Origin: Elymus sibiricus
Lineage: Eukaryota > Streptophyta > Magnoliopsida > Poales > Poaceae
DNA: 64,000 nucleotides
Assembly: GCA_039707655.1 (NCBI GenBank)
Contig: CM077672.1
Span: 456,732,390-456,796,389 of the forward strand
Direction of reading: 5' to 3'
Part shown: positions 34,690 through 47,866 of the stretch, piece after piece
Position numbering within the stretch: the stretch's first letter is position 1
Layout of the letters: each line of letters begins with the position of its first letter
The notes under the pieces: model-generated
Told to the model about the DNA's origin: nothing
What the model saw: the letters and a program-made list of their open reading frames with translations, nothing else
Databases searched by the model: none
Position numbers and translations under genes: made by a program

Positions 34690-36184
34690 TGATACGTCTA
34701 ATTTGCATCATGATTTCCTACTGTTAATTAATATGTTTTTAATCATTATTTCACTTCATGGTACAATTCTTATGCCTTTTCTCTCTCTTATTTTGCAAGA
34801 TTCACATGAAGAGGGAGATTGCCGGCAGCTGGAATTCTGGACCGGAAAGGGGTGAAACAGAGATGGCTATTCTGCACAACTCCAAATGACCTAAAAATTT
34901 ACGGAGAATTATTTTGGAATATATAAAAAATGCTGGCGAAAGAATTACCAGGAGGGGGCCCACCAGGAAGCCACAAGCCTGGGGGACGCGCCCCCCGAGC
35001 TTGTGGGGCCCCTGGCAGGCCTCCGGCCCCCTCCTTCTGCTATATGAAGTCATTTGCCCTAGAAAAAAATCAGAAGAAGACTTTCGGGACAAAGCGCCGC
35101 CGTCTCGAGGCGGAACCTGGGCAGGAGCTATTTTGCTCTCCGGCGGAGCGATTCCGCCAAGGAAACTTCCCTCCGGGAGGGGGAAATCGAAGCCATCGAC
35201 ATTACCAACGATCCTCTCATCGTGGGAGGACCAATCTTCATCAACATCTTCACCAGCACCATCTCATCTCAAACCCTAGTTCATCTCTTGTGTTCAATCT
35301 TTGTCTTAAAACCTCAGATTGGTACCTGTGGGTTACTAGTAGTGTTGATTACATCTTGTAGTTGATGCTAATTGCTTTATTTGGTGGAAAATTATATGTT
35401 CAGATTCTTAATGCTATTCAATACCCCTCTGATCTTGAACATGAATATGATTTGTGAGTAGTTACTTTTGTTCTTGAGGACATGGGAGAAGTCTTGTCAT
35501 AAGTACTCATGTGAATTTGGTATTCGTTCGATATTTTGATGATATGTATGCTGTTGCTTCCTTTAGTGGTGTCGTGTGAACGTCGACTACATGACACTTC
35601 ACCATCTTTAGGCCTAAGGGAAGGCATTGTGGAGTAGTCATTAGATGATGGGTTGCTAGAGTGACAGAAGCTTAAACCCTAGTTTATGCGCTATTCCGTA
35701 AGGGGCTAATTTGGACCCATATGTTTCATGCTATGGTTAGATTTATCTTAATTCTTCTTTCGTAGTTGCGGATGCTTGCGAGAGGGGGTAATCATAAGTG
35801 GGGGTGTTGTTCAAGTAAGAACAACACCCAAGCACCGGTCCACCCACATATCAAATTATCAAAGTAGCGAACGCGAATCAAACAAACATGATGAAAGTGA
35901 CTAGATGAAATTCCCATGTGTCCTCGAGAACGCTTTGCTTATTATACGAGTTTGTTCCGGCTTGTCCTTTGCTATAAAAAGGATTGGGTCACCTTTCTGC
36001 ACTTTATTATACTTGTTACTTGTTACGAATTATCTTGCTATCAAAACTATCTGTTACCGCTACTTTCAGTACTTGCAGAGAATACCTTGCTGAAAACCGC
36101 TTGTCATTTCCTTCTGCTCCTCGTTGGGTTCGACACTCTTACTTATCGAAAGGACTACGATTGATCCCCTATACTTGTGGGTCA
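34690..36184 (+). repeat. 5' LTR of element A, 1,495 bp
   Basis: Starts TGATACGTCTAATTTGCATC and ends CTATACTTGTGGGTCA. An inverted copy of the same family is at 42725-44237. The following TGGCGCCGTTGCCGGGGA at 36199-36216 is a candidate primer-binding site. Confidence 0.9.
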
Positions 36185-36308
36185 TGAAGACTCTTTTCTG
36201 GCGCCGTTGCCGGGGAGTGAAGCGCCTTTGGTGATTGGAATTTGGTAAGGAAACATTTATATTACGTGTGGAAATTTACTGTCACTTGTCACTATAGAAA
36301 GTAATCCT

Positions 36309-37439
36309 TTGAGGGGCTTGTTCGGGGTATGTTCACCTCGACCGGAAGCATTGAGAGTTGCCCCTCAACCTACTGAACCTACTGAAAATATTTATTTTGA
36401 AATTCCTTCGGGTATGGTAGAGAAACTGCTAGCTAATCCTTATGCAGAAGATGGAACGGTGCACCCTGATATGCACTTGATATATGTGGATGAAATTTGT
36501 GGATTGTTTAAGCTTGCAGGTCTATCCGGAGATGGAGTTAATAAGAAAGTATTCCCTTTATCTTTTGAGGGCAAGGCATTGACATGGTATAGGCTATGTG
36601 ATGATACTGAAACATGGGATTGGAACCGGTTGAAGCTGGAATTTCATCAGAAATTTTATCCTATGCATTTGGTTCATCGTGATCGGAATTATATATATAA
36701 TTTTTGGCCTCGTGAAGAAGAAAGTATCGCTCAAGCTTGGGGGAGGCTTAAGTATATGTTGCATACATGCCCCAATTATGAGCTCTCAAGAGAAATAATT
36801 ATTCAAAACTTTAATGCTCGGCTTTCTCATGATGATCGATCCATGCTCGATACTTCTTCTAATGGTTCCTTTATGAAGAGAACTATTGAATTTAAATGGG
36901 ATCTTCTGGAAAGAATTAAACGCAACTCTAAAGATTGGGAAATCGACAAAGGTAAAGAGTCAGGTATAAATCTTGAGTTTGATTGTGTTAAATCTTTTAT
37001 GGAAACTGATGCTTTTCATAAGTTTAGTACTAAATATGGACTTGACTCTGAGATAGTAGCTACCTTTTGTGAATTTTTGGCTGCTCATGTTGATCTCCCT
37101 AAGGAGAAATGGTTTAAATATCATCCACCTATTGAATTAAATGAAGAACCCGTTATTGTTAAAGAAGAAACAATTGTTTACAATGTTGATCCAGTTGTGC
37201 CCACTGCTTATATTGAGAAACCTCCTTTCCTTGTTAGGATTAAGGAACATGCTAAAGCTTCAACTGTGGTTAACAGAAGAAATATAGGAACACCAAGACC
37301 TTCTGAACAAATTAAGATTGAACCTAATATTGCAATGGTTAAAGATCTTTTGGTGATGATATTGATGGGCATGTTATTTACTTTTGCGATGAGGCTGTTA
37401 GAATTGCTAAACCTGTTAGAAATGAACGAGATATGCTAG
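36309..37439 (+). pseudogene. gag: gag of element A
   Basis: The retrotransposon gag domain forms the capsid-like particle. The first part has IYFEIPSGMVEKLLANP, then the gag core with FPLSFEGKALTWYRL, FHQKFYPMH and LLERIKRNSKDW. The ORF is open from 36309, but the true start is uncertain because the first codon in the open frame is not ATG. Near 37350 a one-base indel shifts the frame, and pol continues in another frame. The copy is therefore disrupted at the gag-protease boundary. Confidence 0.8.
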
Positions 37440-40179
37440 ATAAGAACAAGCCTGTAGTTGGCATGCCTGTTGTTTCTGTTAAGATTGGAGATCGTTGCTA
37501 TTATGGTTTATGTGATATGGGTGCTAGTGTGAGTGCTATTCCGTTTTCTTTATATCAAGAAGTAATGAATGATATTGCACCTGTTGAGATTGAAGATATT
37601 GATGTTACTATTAAGCTTGCAAACAGAGATACTATTACACCACTTGGGATTGTTAGAGATGCTGAAGTCTTGTGTGGTAAGATCAAATACCCTACTGATT
37701 TCTTAGTACTTGGTTCACAACAAGATAATTTTTGTCCCATTATATTTGGTAGACCTTTCTTGAATACCGTTAATGCTGAAATTGATTGTGTTAAAGAGAA
37801 GGTTAGAGTTAAGTTTGGTGATATATCTCATGAATTTAATTTCTCTAAGTTTCATAGACAACTTCATGATAAAGAATTACCCAATAAAGATGATATTATA
37901 GGTCTTGCTTCTATTTTTGTGTCTCCTACTGATCCTTTAGAACAATATTTGCTAGACCATGAGAATGATATGCATATGAATAAAAGAAATGAGATAGATG
38001 AGTTGTTCTTCAAGCAAGCACCTATTCTTAAACATAATCTGCCTGTTGAAACCTTGGGAAATCCTCTACCACCCAAGGGTGATCCTGTGTTTGAATTAAA
38101 GCAATTACCTGATACACTTAAATATGCTTATCTTGATGAAAAGAAGGTATATCCTGTTATTATTAGTGCTAACCTTTCAGAGCATGAAGAAAAGAGATTA
38201 CTTAAAACTCTGAAGAAACACCGAGCTGCTATTGGATATACTCTTGATGATCTTAAGGGCATTAGTCTCACTTTATGTCAGCATAAAATTCATATGGAGC
38301 CAGATGCTAAACCTGTTGTTGACCATCAAAGAAGGCTGAATCCTAAAATGAAGGATGTGGTAAGAACTGAAATATTAAAGCTTCTTGAGGTAGGTATAAT
38401 TTATCCCATAGCTGATAGTAGATGGGTAAGTCATGTTCATTGTGTTCCTAAGAAAGGAGGTATTACCGTTGTTCCTAATGATAAAAATGAACTCATTCCA
38501 CAAAGAATTGTAACCAGTTATAGGATGGTAATTCATTTCAGGAAATTGAATAAAGCTACTAGGAAAGATCATTACCCTTTGCCTTTTATTGATCAAATGT
38601 TAGAAAGATTATCTAAGCATACACACTTTTGCTTCCTAGATGGTTATTCTGGTTTCTCTCAAATACCTGTTTCACCTGAAGATCAAGAGAAAACCACATT
38701 TACTTGTCCTTTTGGAACTTATGCTTATCGTCGTATGCCTTTTGGTTTATGTAATGCACCTGCTACCTTTCAAAGATGTATGACTGCTATATTCTCTGAC
38801 TTGTGTGAAAAGATTGTTGAGGTTTTCATGGATGATTTCTCCGTTTACGGAACTTCTTTTGATGATTGCTTGAGCAACCTTGATCGAGTTTTGCAGAGAT
38901 GTGAAGAAACTAATCTTGTCTTGAATTGGGAAAATTGCCACTTTATGGTGAATGAAGGTATAGTCCTTGGGCATAAAATTTCCGAAAGAGGTATTGAAGT
39001 TGATAAAGCTAAAGTTAATGCTATTGAGAAAATGCCATGTCCTAAAGATATCAAAGGTATAAGAAGTTTTCTTGGTCATGCTGGTTTCTATAGAAGGTTT
39101 ATAAAAGACTTCTCTAAAATTTCTAGGCCTCTTACTAATCTTTTGCAAAAAGATGTTCCATTTGTTTTTGATGATGATTGTGTAGAAGCCTTCAAAATAC
39201 TTAAGAAAGCCTTAATCTCTGCACCTATTGTTCAACCACCTGATTGGAACCTACCCTTTGAAATTATGTGTGATGCTAGTGATTATGCTGTTGGTGCTGT
39301 TCTAGGCCAAAGAGTTGATAAGAAATTGAATGTTATTCATTATGCTAGTAAAACTCTAGACAGTGCTCAAAGAAATTATGCTACTACTGAGAAAGAATTT
39401 TTAGCAGTTGTGTTTGCATGTGATAAATTCAGATCTTACTTTGTTGATTCCAAAGTTACTATTCACACTGATCATGCTGCTATTAAATATCTTATGGAAA
39501 AGAAAGATGCTAAACCTAGAGTCATTAGATGGGATCTTTTGCTACAAGAATTTGATTTGCATATTGTTGATAGAAAGGGAGCTGAGAATCCCGTAGCTGA
39601 TAATTTGTCTAGAATGGAAAATGTTCTTGATGACCCACTTCCTATTAATGATGATTTCCCTGATGAACAACTAGATGTGATAAATGCTTCTCGTAATACT
39701 CCTTGGTATGTAGACTATGCTAATTACATTGTTGGTAAATATATACCACCTAGTTTCACATACCAACAAAAGAAAAAGTTCTTCTTTGATTTAAGACATT
39801 ACTTTTGGGATGACCCACATTTATATAAAGGAGTAGATGGTGTTTTTAGACGTTGTGTACCTGAGCATGAACAGGAACAAATCCTACGGAAGTGTCACTC
39901 CGAGGCATATGGAGGACACCATGCGGGAGACAGAACTGCACACAAGGTATTACAATCTGGTTTTTATTGGCCTACTCTCGTCAAAGATGCACGTAAGTTT
40001 GTCCTCTCTTGTGATGAATGTCAAAGAATTGGTAATGTTGGTAGACGTCAGGAAATGCCTATGAATTATTCACTTGTTATTGAACCATTTGATGTTTGGG
40101 GTTTTGATTATATGTGACCTTTCCCTAAATCCAATGGGTATACTCATATCTTAGTTGTTGTTGATTACGTTACTAAGTG
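37433..40179 (+). pseudogene. pol: pol of element A: protease, RT, RNase H, start of integrase
   Basis: The ORF of 894 codons ends at TGA 40115-40117. Domains in order: aspartic protease near codon 27 ([11 protein letters not shown], with D-M-G at the active site), RT with [14 protein letters not shown] and the FMDD catalytic motif near codon 465, RNase H with [13 protein letters not shown] near codon 612, and the HHCC zinc finger of integrase at about codons 820-863. The stop falls just before the integrase core. The frame continues for about 20 codons (ILVVVDYVTK) until element B interrupts it. RT and RNase H are uninterrupted, but integrase cannot be made. Confidence 0.9.
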
Positions 40180-40650
40180 TGTCGGTGTAAAAACTGGCAG
40201 ACCTCGGGGTAAGGGGTCCCGGGCTGTGGATCTCGGACAGATGGTAACAGGAATAGGGAGACGATGTTTACCCAGGTTCGGGCCCTCTTAATGGAGGTAA
40301 AACCCTACGTCCTGCTCTTGTTTATATTGATGGAGAAGTATCAAGTACAGAGTTGATCTACCTCGAGATCGTATGATCTAGTCCTAAGGCTAGGTGAATG
40401 AGATTGTGTTGAGGTCCCCTCTACGGGCTAAACCCTTCGGCTTATATACACGCCGGGTAGGGTACCTAGGGTTACAACGTAGGCATCCAGGCTAGGAGGC
40501 GGCAGGAGGAGTCTTGGAGTACGCGCCAAGTCTTTGGTAGATGCAGTCTTGTTCTTCCGGAGTCCATCTTGATAATAATGAGGGCCCATCGGCCCAGCCC
40601 GGGGAATATGGGCTGACTAGATTGGTACCTCCTAGTCTAGGACACCGTCA
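40180..40650 (-). repeat. LTR of element B (probable 3' LTR), 471 bp
   Basis: Starts TGTCGGTGTAAAAACTGG and ends GGACACCGTCA in + orientation. On the - strand it is preceded by CAGGGGCTAC, a polypurine-tract-like phrase, so the element is read as minus. The left flank AAGTG (40175-40179) would be the TSD; its partner is lost. Confidence 0.75.
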
Positions 40651-42724
40651 GTAGCCCCTGAACTGGTCTTCTACGCCGAGGATGATCTCTTCAACGGTGG
40701 CAACTTCGGACCCGAAGTCCTTGGCTTGACAGACGAGTTCCCCGTCGAAATTCCGGACCTCTTAGCTACCCTTCTAAGGGGTGGTGTCTTGTAGACGAGA
40801 TTCAGCCAGGTCCTCCCCCCATCCGGGGTCATGAGTTAACTTAGCCTCGAAGGCTAGCCACCCAAGTGTGAATAGTACCTCCTAGTCTGATAACTTTATT
40901 GAAGCGGCGCTACCCACGATGGGTTAGGCGGTTACTGCTTATCTCAAATATTGGTTCGAGGCTGCCTTTCTACTGGCGTGTCCTGTCAAGGTGGGGATCG
41001 TGCCCGTATTTTCAGGGATATCATCAAGATTTTGTTTCCCGCCAACGTCGCCGCCTACTACTTGTGAGCTGCGTTGGGATTTCCCCGAAGAGGAGGGGAT
41101 GATGCAGTATAGTAGAGATAAGTATTTCCCTCAGTTATGAAACCATGGTTATCAATCCAGTAGGAGAATCACGCAACAACTCGTTAGCAGTACCTGCACA
41201 CAAAACAACAAATCCTCGCACCCAACGCGAACAAGGGGTTGTCAATCCCTTGGCGGTTAATTGCGAGATTAAATTGTATGGTGATAGATAGATAGATGAA
41301 AAAAAAATACAAATAAAATAAATAAAGTAAAATTGCAGCAAGGTATTTTTAGGATTTTCAATATAGGATTAAGGTAGACCCGGGGGCCATAGTTTTCACT
41401 AGAGGCTTCTCTCTTGAAAATAGCATACGGTGGGTAAACAAATTACTGTTGGGCAATTGATAGAAAAGCAAATAATCATGACGATATCCAAGGCAATGAT
41501 CATGTATATAGGCATCACATCCGAGACAAGTAGACCGACTCCTGCCTGCATCTACTACTATTACTCCACACATCGACCGCTATCCAGCATGCATCTAGTG
41601 TATTAAGTTCATGAAGAACGGAGTAACGCCTTAAGCAAGATGACATGATGTAGACAAAGTAAACTCACGCATGAATAAACCCCATCTTTTTACCCTTAAT
41701 AGCAATGATACATACGTGTCATGTCCCTGCTTTCTGTCACTAGGATTGAGCACCGCAAGATCGAACCCATTACAAAGCACCTCTCCCATTGCAAGATAAA
41801 TCAATCTAGTTGGCCAAACCAAATCAATAGATCGGAGAGAAATACGAAGCTATAATAATCATGCATAAAAGAGTTCAGAGAAAACTCAAATAATATTCAT
41901 GGATAATCTGATCATAAACTCACAATTCATCGGATCCCAGCAAACACACCGCAAAAAGTGATTACATCGGATAGAACTCCAAGAACATCGAGGAGAACAT
42001 TGTATTGAAGATCAAAAAGAGGGAAGAAGCCATCTAGCTACTAACTATGGACCCGAAGGTCTGTGGTAAACTACTCACGCATCATCGGAAGGGCAGCAAG
42101 GTTGATGTAGAGCCCCTCCGTGATCGATTCCCCCTCCGGCAGAGTGCCGGAAAAGGCCTCCAGATGGGATCTCTCGAGAACAAAAACTTGCGGCGGCGGA
42201 AAAAGTATTTCGTGGACTCCTCTGTTGGTTTCCCGATTTTAGAGAATTTATAGAGGTGGGATTAGGTCAAACGGAGCAGAGGTGGGCCCACGAGGCACCA
42301 GGGCGCGCCACCTCCCTGGGGCGCGCCCTGGTGGCTCGTGGCCACCTCCTCTGGCTTCTGGCCTCCTCCTGAAGCTTCTTGTGTCTCTTATGTCTATAAA
42401 AAAAATCTCCAAAAAGTTTCGTGGCATTTGGACTTCGTTTGGTACTTATATTCTGGAAAAGCAAAAACAGGCAAAAAACAGCAACTAGCACTGGGCACTA
42501 AGTTAATAGGTTAGTCCCAAAAAATGATATATAATTGCTTGTAAATGTATATAAAACATCCAAGATTGATACTATAATAGCATGGAACAATAAAAAATTA
42601 TAGATACGTTGGAGACGTATCACCGCCCGCGCTCCAGACTCCGACCAACAAGTGCCCGTCCCCAACCCAGGGGAACGGGTAGTCTTCATCCCCCACCTCA
42701 TCAGAGGCCTGGGGTTCCCGCTGA
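40651..42724 (-). mobile_element. Element B: internal fragment of a Tat-like gypsy element, split by solo LTR C1
   Basis: The internal pieces are 40651-41055 and 42628-42724. The second piece reads + with VPNPGERVVFIPHLIRGLGF, a segment of the 'putative gypsy type transposon' antisense ORF found in Tat-lineage elements. The ORF opposes the inferred direction of the element, as expected. It is cut at 42725 by element D. No pol is present. Confidence 0.65.
41056..42622 (-). mobile_element. Solo LTR C1, 1,567 bp, TSD CCGCC
   Basis: On the - strand it starts TGATACGTCTCCAACGTATC and ends CTCACAAGTAGTA. The expected CA end has become TA. It is flanked by CCGCC at 41051-41055 and 42623-42627. It closely matches solo LTR C2. 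The ORFs inside are chance. It likely belongs to an Athila-type Triticeae family. Confidence 0.9.
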
Positions 42725-44237
42725 TGACCCACAAGTATAGGGGATCAATCGTAGTCCTTTCGATAAGTAAGAGTGTCAAACCCAACGAGGAGCAGAAGGA
42801 AATGACAAGCGGTTTTCAGCAAGGTATTCTTTGCAAGTACTGAAAGTAGCGGTAACAGATAGTTTTGATAGCAAGGTAATTCGTAACAAGTAACAAGTAG
42901 TAACGGTAAAAAAAGTGCAGCAAGGTGGCCCAATCCTTTTTGTAGCAAAGGACAAGCCGGAACGAACTCATATAATAAGCAAAGCGTTCTCAAGGACACA
43001 TGGGAATTTCATCTAGTCACTTTCATCATGTTTGTTTGATTCGCGTTCGCTACTTTGATAATTTGATATGTGGGTGGACCGGTGCTTGGGTGCTGTTCTT
43101 ACTTGAACAAGCCTCCCACTTATGATTACCCCCTTTCGCAAGCATCCGCAACTACCGAAGAAAAATTAAGATAACTCTAACCATAGCATGAAACATATGG
43201 ATCCAAATCAGCCCCTTACGGAATAGCGCATAAACTAGGGTTTAAGCTTCTGTCACTCTAGCAACCCATCATCTAATTACTACTCCACAATGCCTTCCCT
43301 TAGGCCCAAAGATGGTGAAGTGTCATGTAGTCGACGTTCACACGACACCACTAAAGGAAGCACAACATACATAGCATCAAAATATCGAACGAATACCAAA
43401 TTCACATGATTACTTATGACAAGACTTCTCCCATGTCCTCAAGAACAAAAGTAACTACTCACAAATCATATTCATGTTCAAGATCAGAGGGATATTGAAT
43501 AGCATTAAGGATCTGAACATATAATCTTCCACCAAATAAACCAACTAGCATCAACTACAAGATGTAATCAACGCTACTAGCAACCCACAGGTACCAATCT
43601 GAAGTTTTGAGACAAAGATTGAATACAAGAGATGAACTAGGGTTTGAGATGAGATGGTGCTGGTGAAGATGTTGATGAAGATTCGTCCTCCCACGATGAG
43701 AGGATCGTTGGTGATGTCGATGGCTTCGATTTCCCCCTCCCGGAGGGAAGTATCCCCGGCGGAATCGCTCCGCCGGAGTGCAAAAGTGCTCCTGCCTAGG
43801 TTCCGCCTCGAGACGGCGGCGCTTCGTCCCGAAAGTCTTATCTCTATTTTTTTAGGGCAAAAGAGCCTATATAGCAGAAGGAGGGGGCCAGACGCCAGCC
43901 AGGGGCCCCACAAGGCATCACGGTGCGCCCAGGGGGGCCGCGCCTTGTTGCCTTATGGGTAACTGGTGGGTCCCCTCTGGTATTTCTTTTCTCCAGTATT
44001 TTTTATATATTCAATAAAAAATCTCCGTGAAGTTTCAGGTCAATTGGAGCTCTGTAGAACAAGTATCTCTGATGTGGCTATTTCAGGTCCAGAATTCCAG
44101 CTGCCGGTATTCTCCCTCTTTATGTAAACCTTGCAAATTGAGAGAGAAAAGGCATGAGAATTGCATCATAAAGTTTAATAATGATAAAAAACATAATAAA
44201 TAACAGTAGGAAATCATGATGCAAATTGGACGTATCA
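42725..44237 (-). repeat. LTR of element D, 1,513 bp, same family as A
   Basis: Starts TGACCCACAAGTATAGGG and ends GCAAATTGGACGTATCA, the reverse of LTR A. On the - strand it is preceded by the purine-rich AAGCTTGGGGGAGT (44251-44238), the polypurine tract, so this is the 3' LTR of a minus-oriented element. Confidence 0.88.
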
Positions 44238-45353
44238 ACTCCCCCAAGCTTAGACCTCGCTTGTCCTCAAGCGAAAAACCGAAATCGATAATCATGACCA
44301 CATGTTTAGAGAGAGAGGTGTCGATAATACAAAATACGGACATGAAAGCATCATGATCATTATTATAACAGCAATATAACATCATATAACTTCTCATAAA
44401 TAAGTGACAATTCATTCACAAATCTTTAAAGTATGAACCCTAAACCATATTGAAAACTAACAAACTGTGATGTCAGTCATTGAAGCAATTGCAATTCATC
44501 ATATTATCAGAAAGAGTCTATGTAAGAGCTTTATTTTTAGCAAGTTCACATACTCAACTATCATTTAGTATTCTATGATTGCTGACACTCACGTCATACT
44601 TATGGAGCAAAAGTTTTAGTCGAACACATAGAAAGATAGGGGCTTATAATTTTGCCTCCCAACGTATTTACCTCGAAGGTAATGTCAACAATAATAACTC
44701 ATGATCACCTACATTCAACTGGATATATATGCATGGATCAATCCCCATCACATGATGTTTGCCAAAAGAGAAAAAAGGGAATAGAAGAGAATACTATTAA
44801 CTCTTGCATGAAAGTAAATACATAAAGTAAAAGATAGGCCCTTTGCAGAGGGAAGCAGAGGTTGTCATGCGCTTTTTGCTTTTGGATGTGCAAGCTCTTA
44901 ATGTAAAGGAACGTCACTTTATATTGCCCCTTGTGATAGCGACCTTTATTATGCAGTCTGTCGCTTTTATTGCTCCACCATCACAAGATCGTACAAAGCT
45001 TATTTTCCCTTACAATAAAAGTTCATACATATTTAGGAGCAATTTTTATTGGTTTTGCACCGATGACAACTTACTTGAAGGATCTTATTCAATCCATAGG
45101 TAGATATGGTGGACTCTCATGGCATGAAACTGGGTTTAAGGTTTTGGATGCACAAGTAGTATCTCTACTTGGTACAGAATTTTGGCTAGCAAAGGATAGG
45201 GGGCAAACACCACATGTTAGAGGATCCAAAACAATATAACTTCTAGGTGAATATAAGCAAACATAACCCATTACGATGTCTTCCTTGTCCAACGTCAACT
45301 AATTGACATAGAATATTTGATGGGGGCTCACAATCATAAAAGATGTCCAAGAT
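44238..45353 (-). mobile_element. 3' internal remnant of element D
   Basis: Non-coding sequence adjoining the polypurine tract of LTR D. It stops at the junction with element E near 45353. No gag or pol remains. The short ORFs are chance. Confidence 0.65.
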
Positions 45354-47866
45354 AGTGTGTCTTTGGTGTCCCTGCAGGAAAGCTTCTAGGATTTCTCGTT
45401 TCCGAGCGTGGCATTGAAGCTAACCTAGAAAAGATCAAGGCAATCATGACCCTGGCTAAGCCGGCAAATCTTAATGCTGTACAGAAGCTGGCTGGGCGGG
45501 TTGCGGCGTTGAGCCGGTTCATAAGCCGGCTTGGGGAGAAGGCAATCCCGTTGTATCAATTGCTCAGGAAATCAGATGACTTCGTTTGGAGTGATGCCGC
45601 AGATCAGGCTTTCGAGGCCCTCAAAAACCAATTGTCTGAGCCGCCTGTCCTTGCTGCTCCTCATGAGAAGGAACCTATGCTGTTATATATTGCTGCCAAC
45701 AACAAGGCTGTAAGCGTTGCAGTTGTAGTAGAGCGCAAGGAGGAAGGCAAGGAGTATCTAGTTCAGCGCCCTGTGTATTATATAAGCGAAGTATTAACGG
45801 AGTCCAAGCAGCGATATCCGCATTGGCAGAAACTAGTCTATGGAGTGTTCATGGCTAGTCGCAAGCTGAAGCATTACTTCCACGAGCATCCAATCACTGT
45901 GGTCAGCTCAGCACCTCTTGGGGACATAATCCAGAACCGGTAAGCCATGGGCCGGATTGCTAAGTGGGCCATTGAGCTTGGTCCACATCATCTCAAATAC
46001 ATGCCTTGCACAGCAATCAAATCTCAAGCTTTGGTGGATTTCATCAATGATTGAACAGAATTACAGGCTCCCGAAGAGAAGCCCGACACGACATATTGGT
46101 CCATACATTTCGACAGCTCAAGGCAGCTTGAAGGCTCGGGGGCTGGAGTTGTGATAACTTCCCCGCGAGGAGATAAGTTCTGTTACATTTTAAGACTTAT
46201 GTTCCCTTGTACTAACAATGCAGCAGAATATGAGGCATTGCTTCATGGACTTCAGATGGCCAAGGAGATGAACTTGAGCCGGGTCAGGTGTTTGGGCGAC
46301 TCAGATTTGGTGGCCCAACAGGTTTCTGGTACATGGGATTCCAAGGATCCCCTGATGGTGGCTTATCGGCACGCGGTCACCAACATTGCTGGACACTTCA
46401 AGGGTTATCAAGTTGATCACATTGATCGCCGGCAGAACGAGACAACAGATGCACTCTCTCGCTTGGGTTCTCAGTGCAAGCCGGTGCCACCCAATGTTTT
46501 TCTGCACGTTTTGCATAACCCGTCTGTCATGTTGCCAACAGAGGAAGACTTGGCTATTCCTGACCCGAAGGTGGCTCTAGTGGCTGATGTCCACACTATA
46601 CCTGATTGGGCAGTTCCTTACTTGGCTTATCTAAGCTGGGGAGAACTTCCAGCAGAGGAAATCCTCACTCGACAGATCATCAGACGATCCAAGTCTATGA
46701 CTATCGTCAATGGCGAGTTGCACCGGCGAAGCGTCACTGGTGTTTTTCAGCGTTGTGTTTCACCTGAAGAAGGCCGTGCAATTCTCAATGAGATTCATTC
46801 TGGTGATTGTGGTCACCATGCCGGCTCACGATCACTTGTCGCGAAAGCTTTCCGGCACGGGTTTTACTGGCTCACAGCTCATGCCGATGCGGAAGATACT
46901 GTACGCAAGTGTGATGGTTGCCAGAAGTATGCTCGCCAAGCTCATGTGCCGGCTCAAGAGTTGAGGATGATTCCAATAACTTGGCCCTTTGCAGTCTAGG
47001 GGCTTGACATGGTTGGACCCTTTAAACGCTCTAAGAATAAACACACTCACTTACTGGTAGCTATGGACAAATTCACCAAGTGGGTGGAAGCAGAACCAGT
47101 CAGTCATTGTGATGCTGCTACGACTGTTAAGTTTTTGAAAAAATCGATCTACCATTTCGGTTATCCACATAGTATCATCACAGACAATGGGACAAATCTT
47201 TCAAAGGGCGTCATGAAGCAGTTCTGTCAGCAGGAGCACATCCGGCTTGATCTAGCATCGGTTGCGCATCCTCAGTCCAACGGGCAAGCAGAACGAGCTA
47301 ACCAGGAGCTGCTGCGAGGAATCAAACCCCAACTCATCGTGCCTTTGCAACGCACGCCGGGTTGCTGGGAGGAGGAGTTACCTGCAGTACTTTGGAGCAT
47401 ACAGACTACTCCCAACAGGTCAACAGGCTATACATCGATTTTCCTGGTCTATGGTGCAGAAGCTGTACTTCCAAGCGATATTCACCATGACTCCCCTCGA
47501 GTGGCGGCTTATGTGGAATTAGATAATGAGCAAGCTCGCCAAGACGCTCTTGATGCTCTGGACGAAGAACGCGAACTTGCCGTGTCCAGATCAACAATTT
47601 ATCAACAAGACCTATGTCGCTATCATAGCCGTAGAGTTCGAAGCCGTACTTTTCAGGAAGGTGACTTGGTGCTCCGTCTAATACAAGACTAGACAGGCAT
47701 GCATAAGCTTTCACCTCCTTGGGAAGAGCCCTTTGTGGTCAGCAAGAATCTCAACAACGGGTCATATTACCTAGTTGATATACGTGAGGCAGATAAATCA
47801 CGTACCTCTGAAGAGGAGGGAAGCCGGCCCTGGAACATTGCCCATCTCCGGCCATACTACACCTAA
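45354..47866 (+). pseudogene. pol: pol of element E: RT end, two RNase H domains, integrase
   Basis: A single frame carries stops at 45941 (TAA), 46052 (TGA), 46997 (TAG) and 47690 (TAG), and ends at TAA 47864-47866. The first RNase H (about 45640-45920) has lost its catalytic residues (YIAANNKAVSVAVV). The second (about 46100-46480) reads WSIHFDSS, NNAAEYEALLHGL and LGDSDLVAQQVSG, the archaeal-type D-E-D pattern. Integrase has an HHCC finger (HAGSRS...CDGCQKYA), the catalytic segments IITDNGTNL and NGQAERANQ, and a C-terminal domain ending HLRPYYT. The residues around the stops suggest that at least three replaced Trp or Gln. The gene is dead. Confidence 0.9.

Larger units (their letters stand above)
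34690..40179 (+). mobile_element. Element A: Athila-like Ty3/gypsy retrotransposon, 3' part lost
   Basis: Composition in order: 5' LTR 34690-36184, candidate primer-binding site, gag, and protease-RT-RNase H-integrase N-terminus. It is then cut at 40180 by element B. The rest of integrase and the 3' LTR are not found downstream in the window. The pol sequence ([31 protein letters not shown]) and ~1.5-kb LTR fit the Athila lineage, which in Triticeae includes Sabrina. The family name is tentative. Confidence 0.85.

Noticed and set aside
34690..44237. LTR A and LTR D as ends of one element
   Set aside because: They are in opposite orientation and D is joined to its own polypurine tract and 3' interior.
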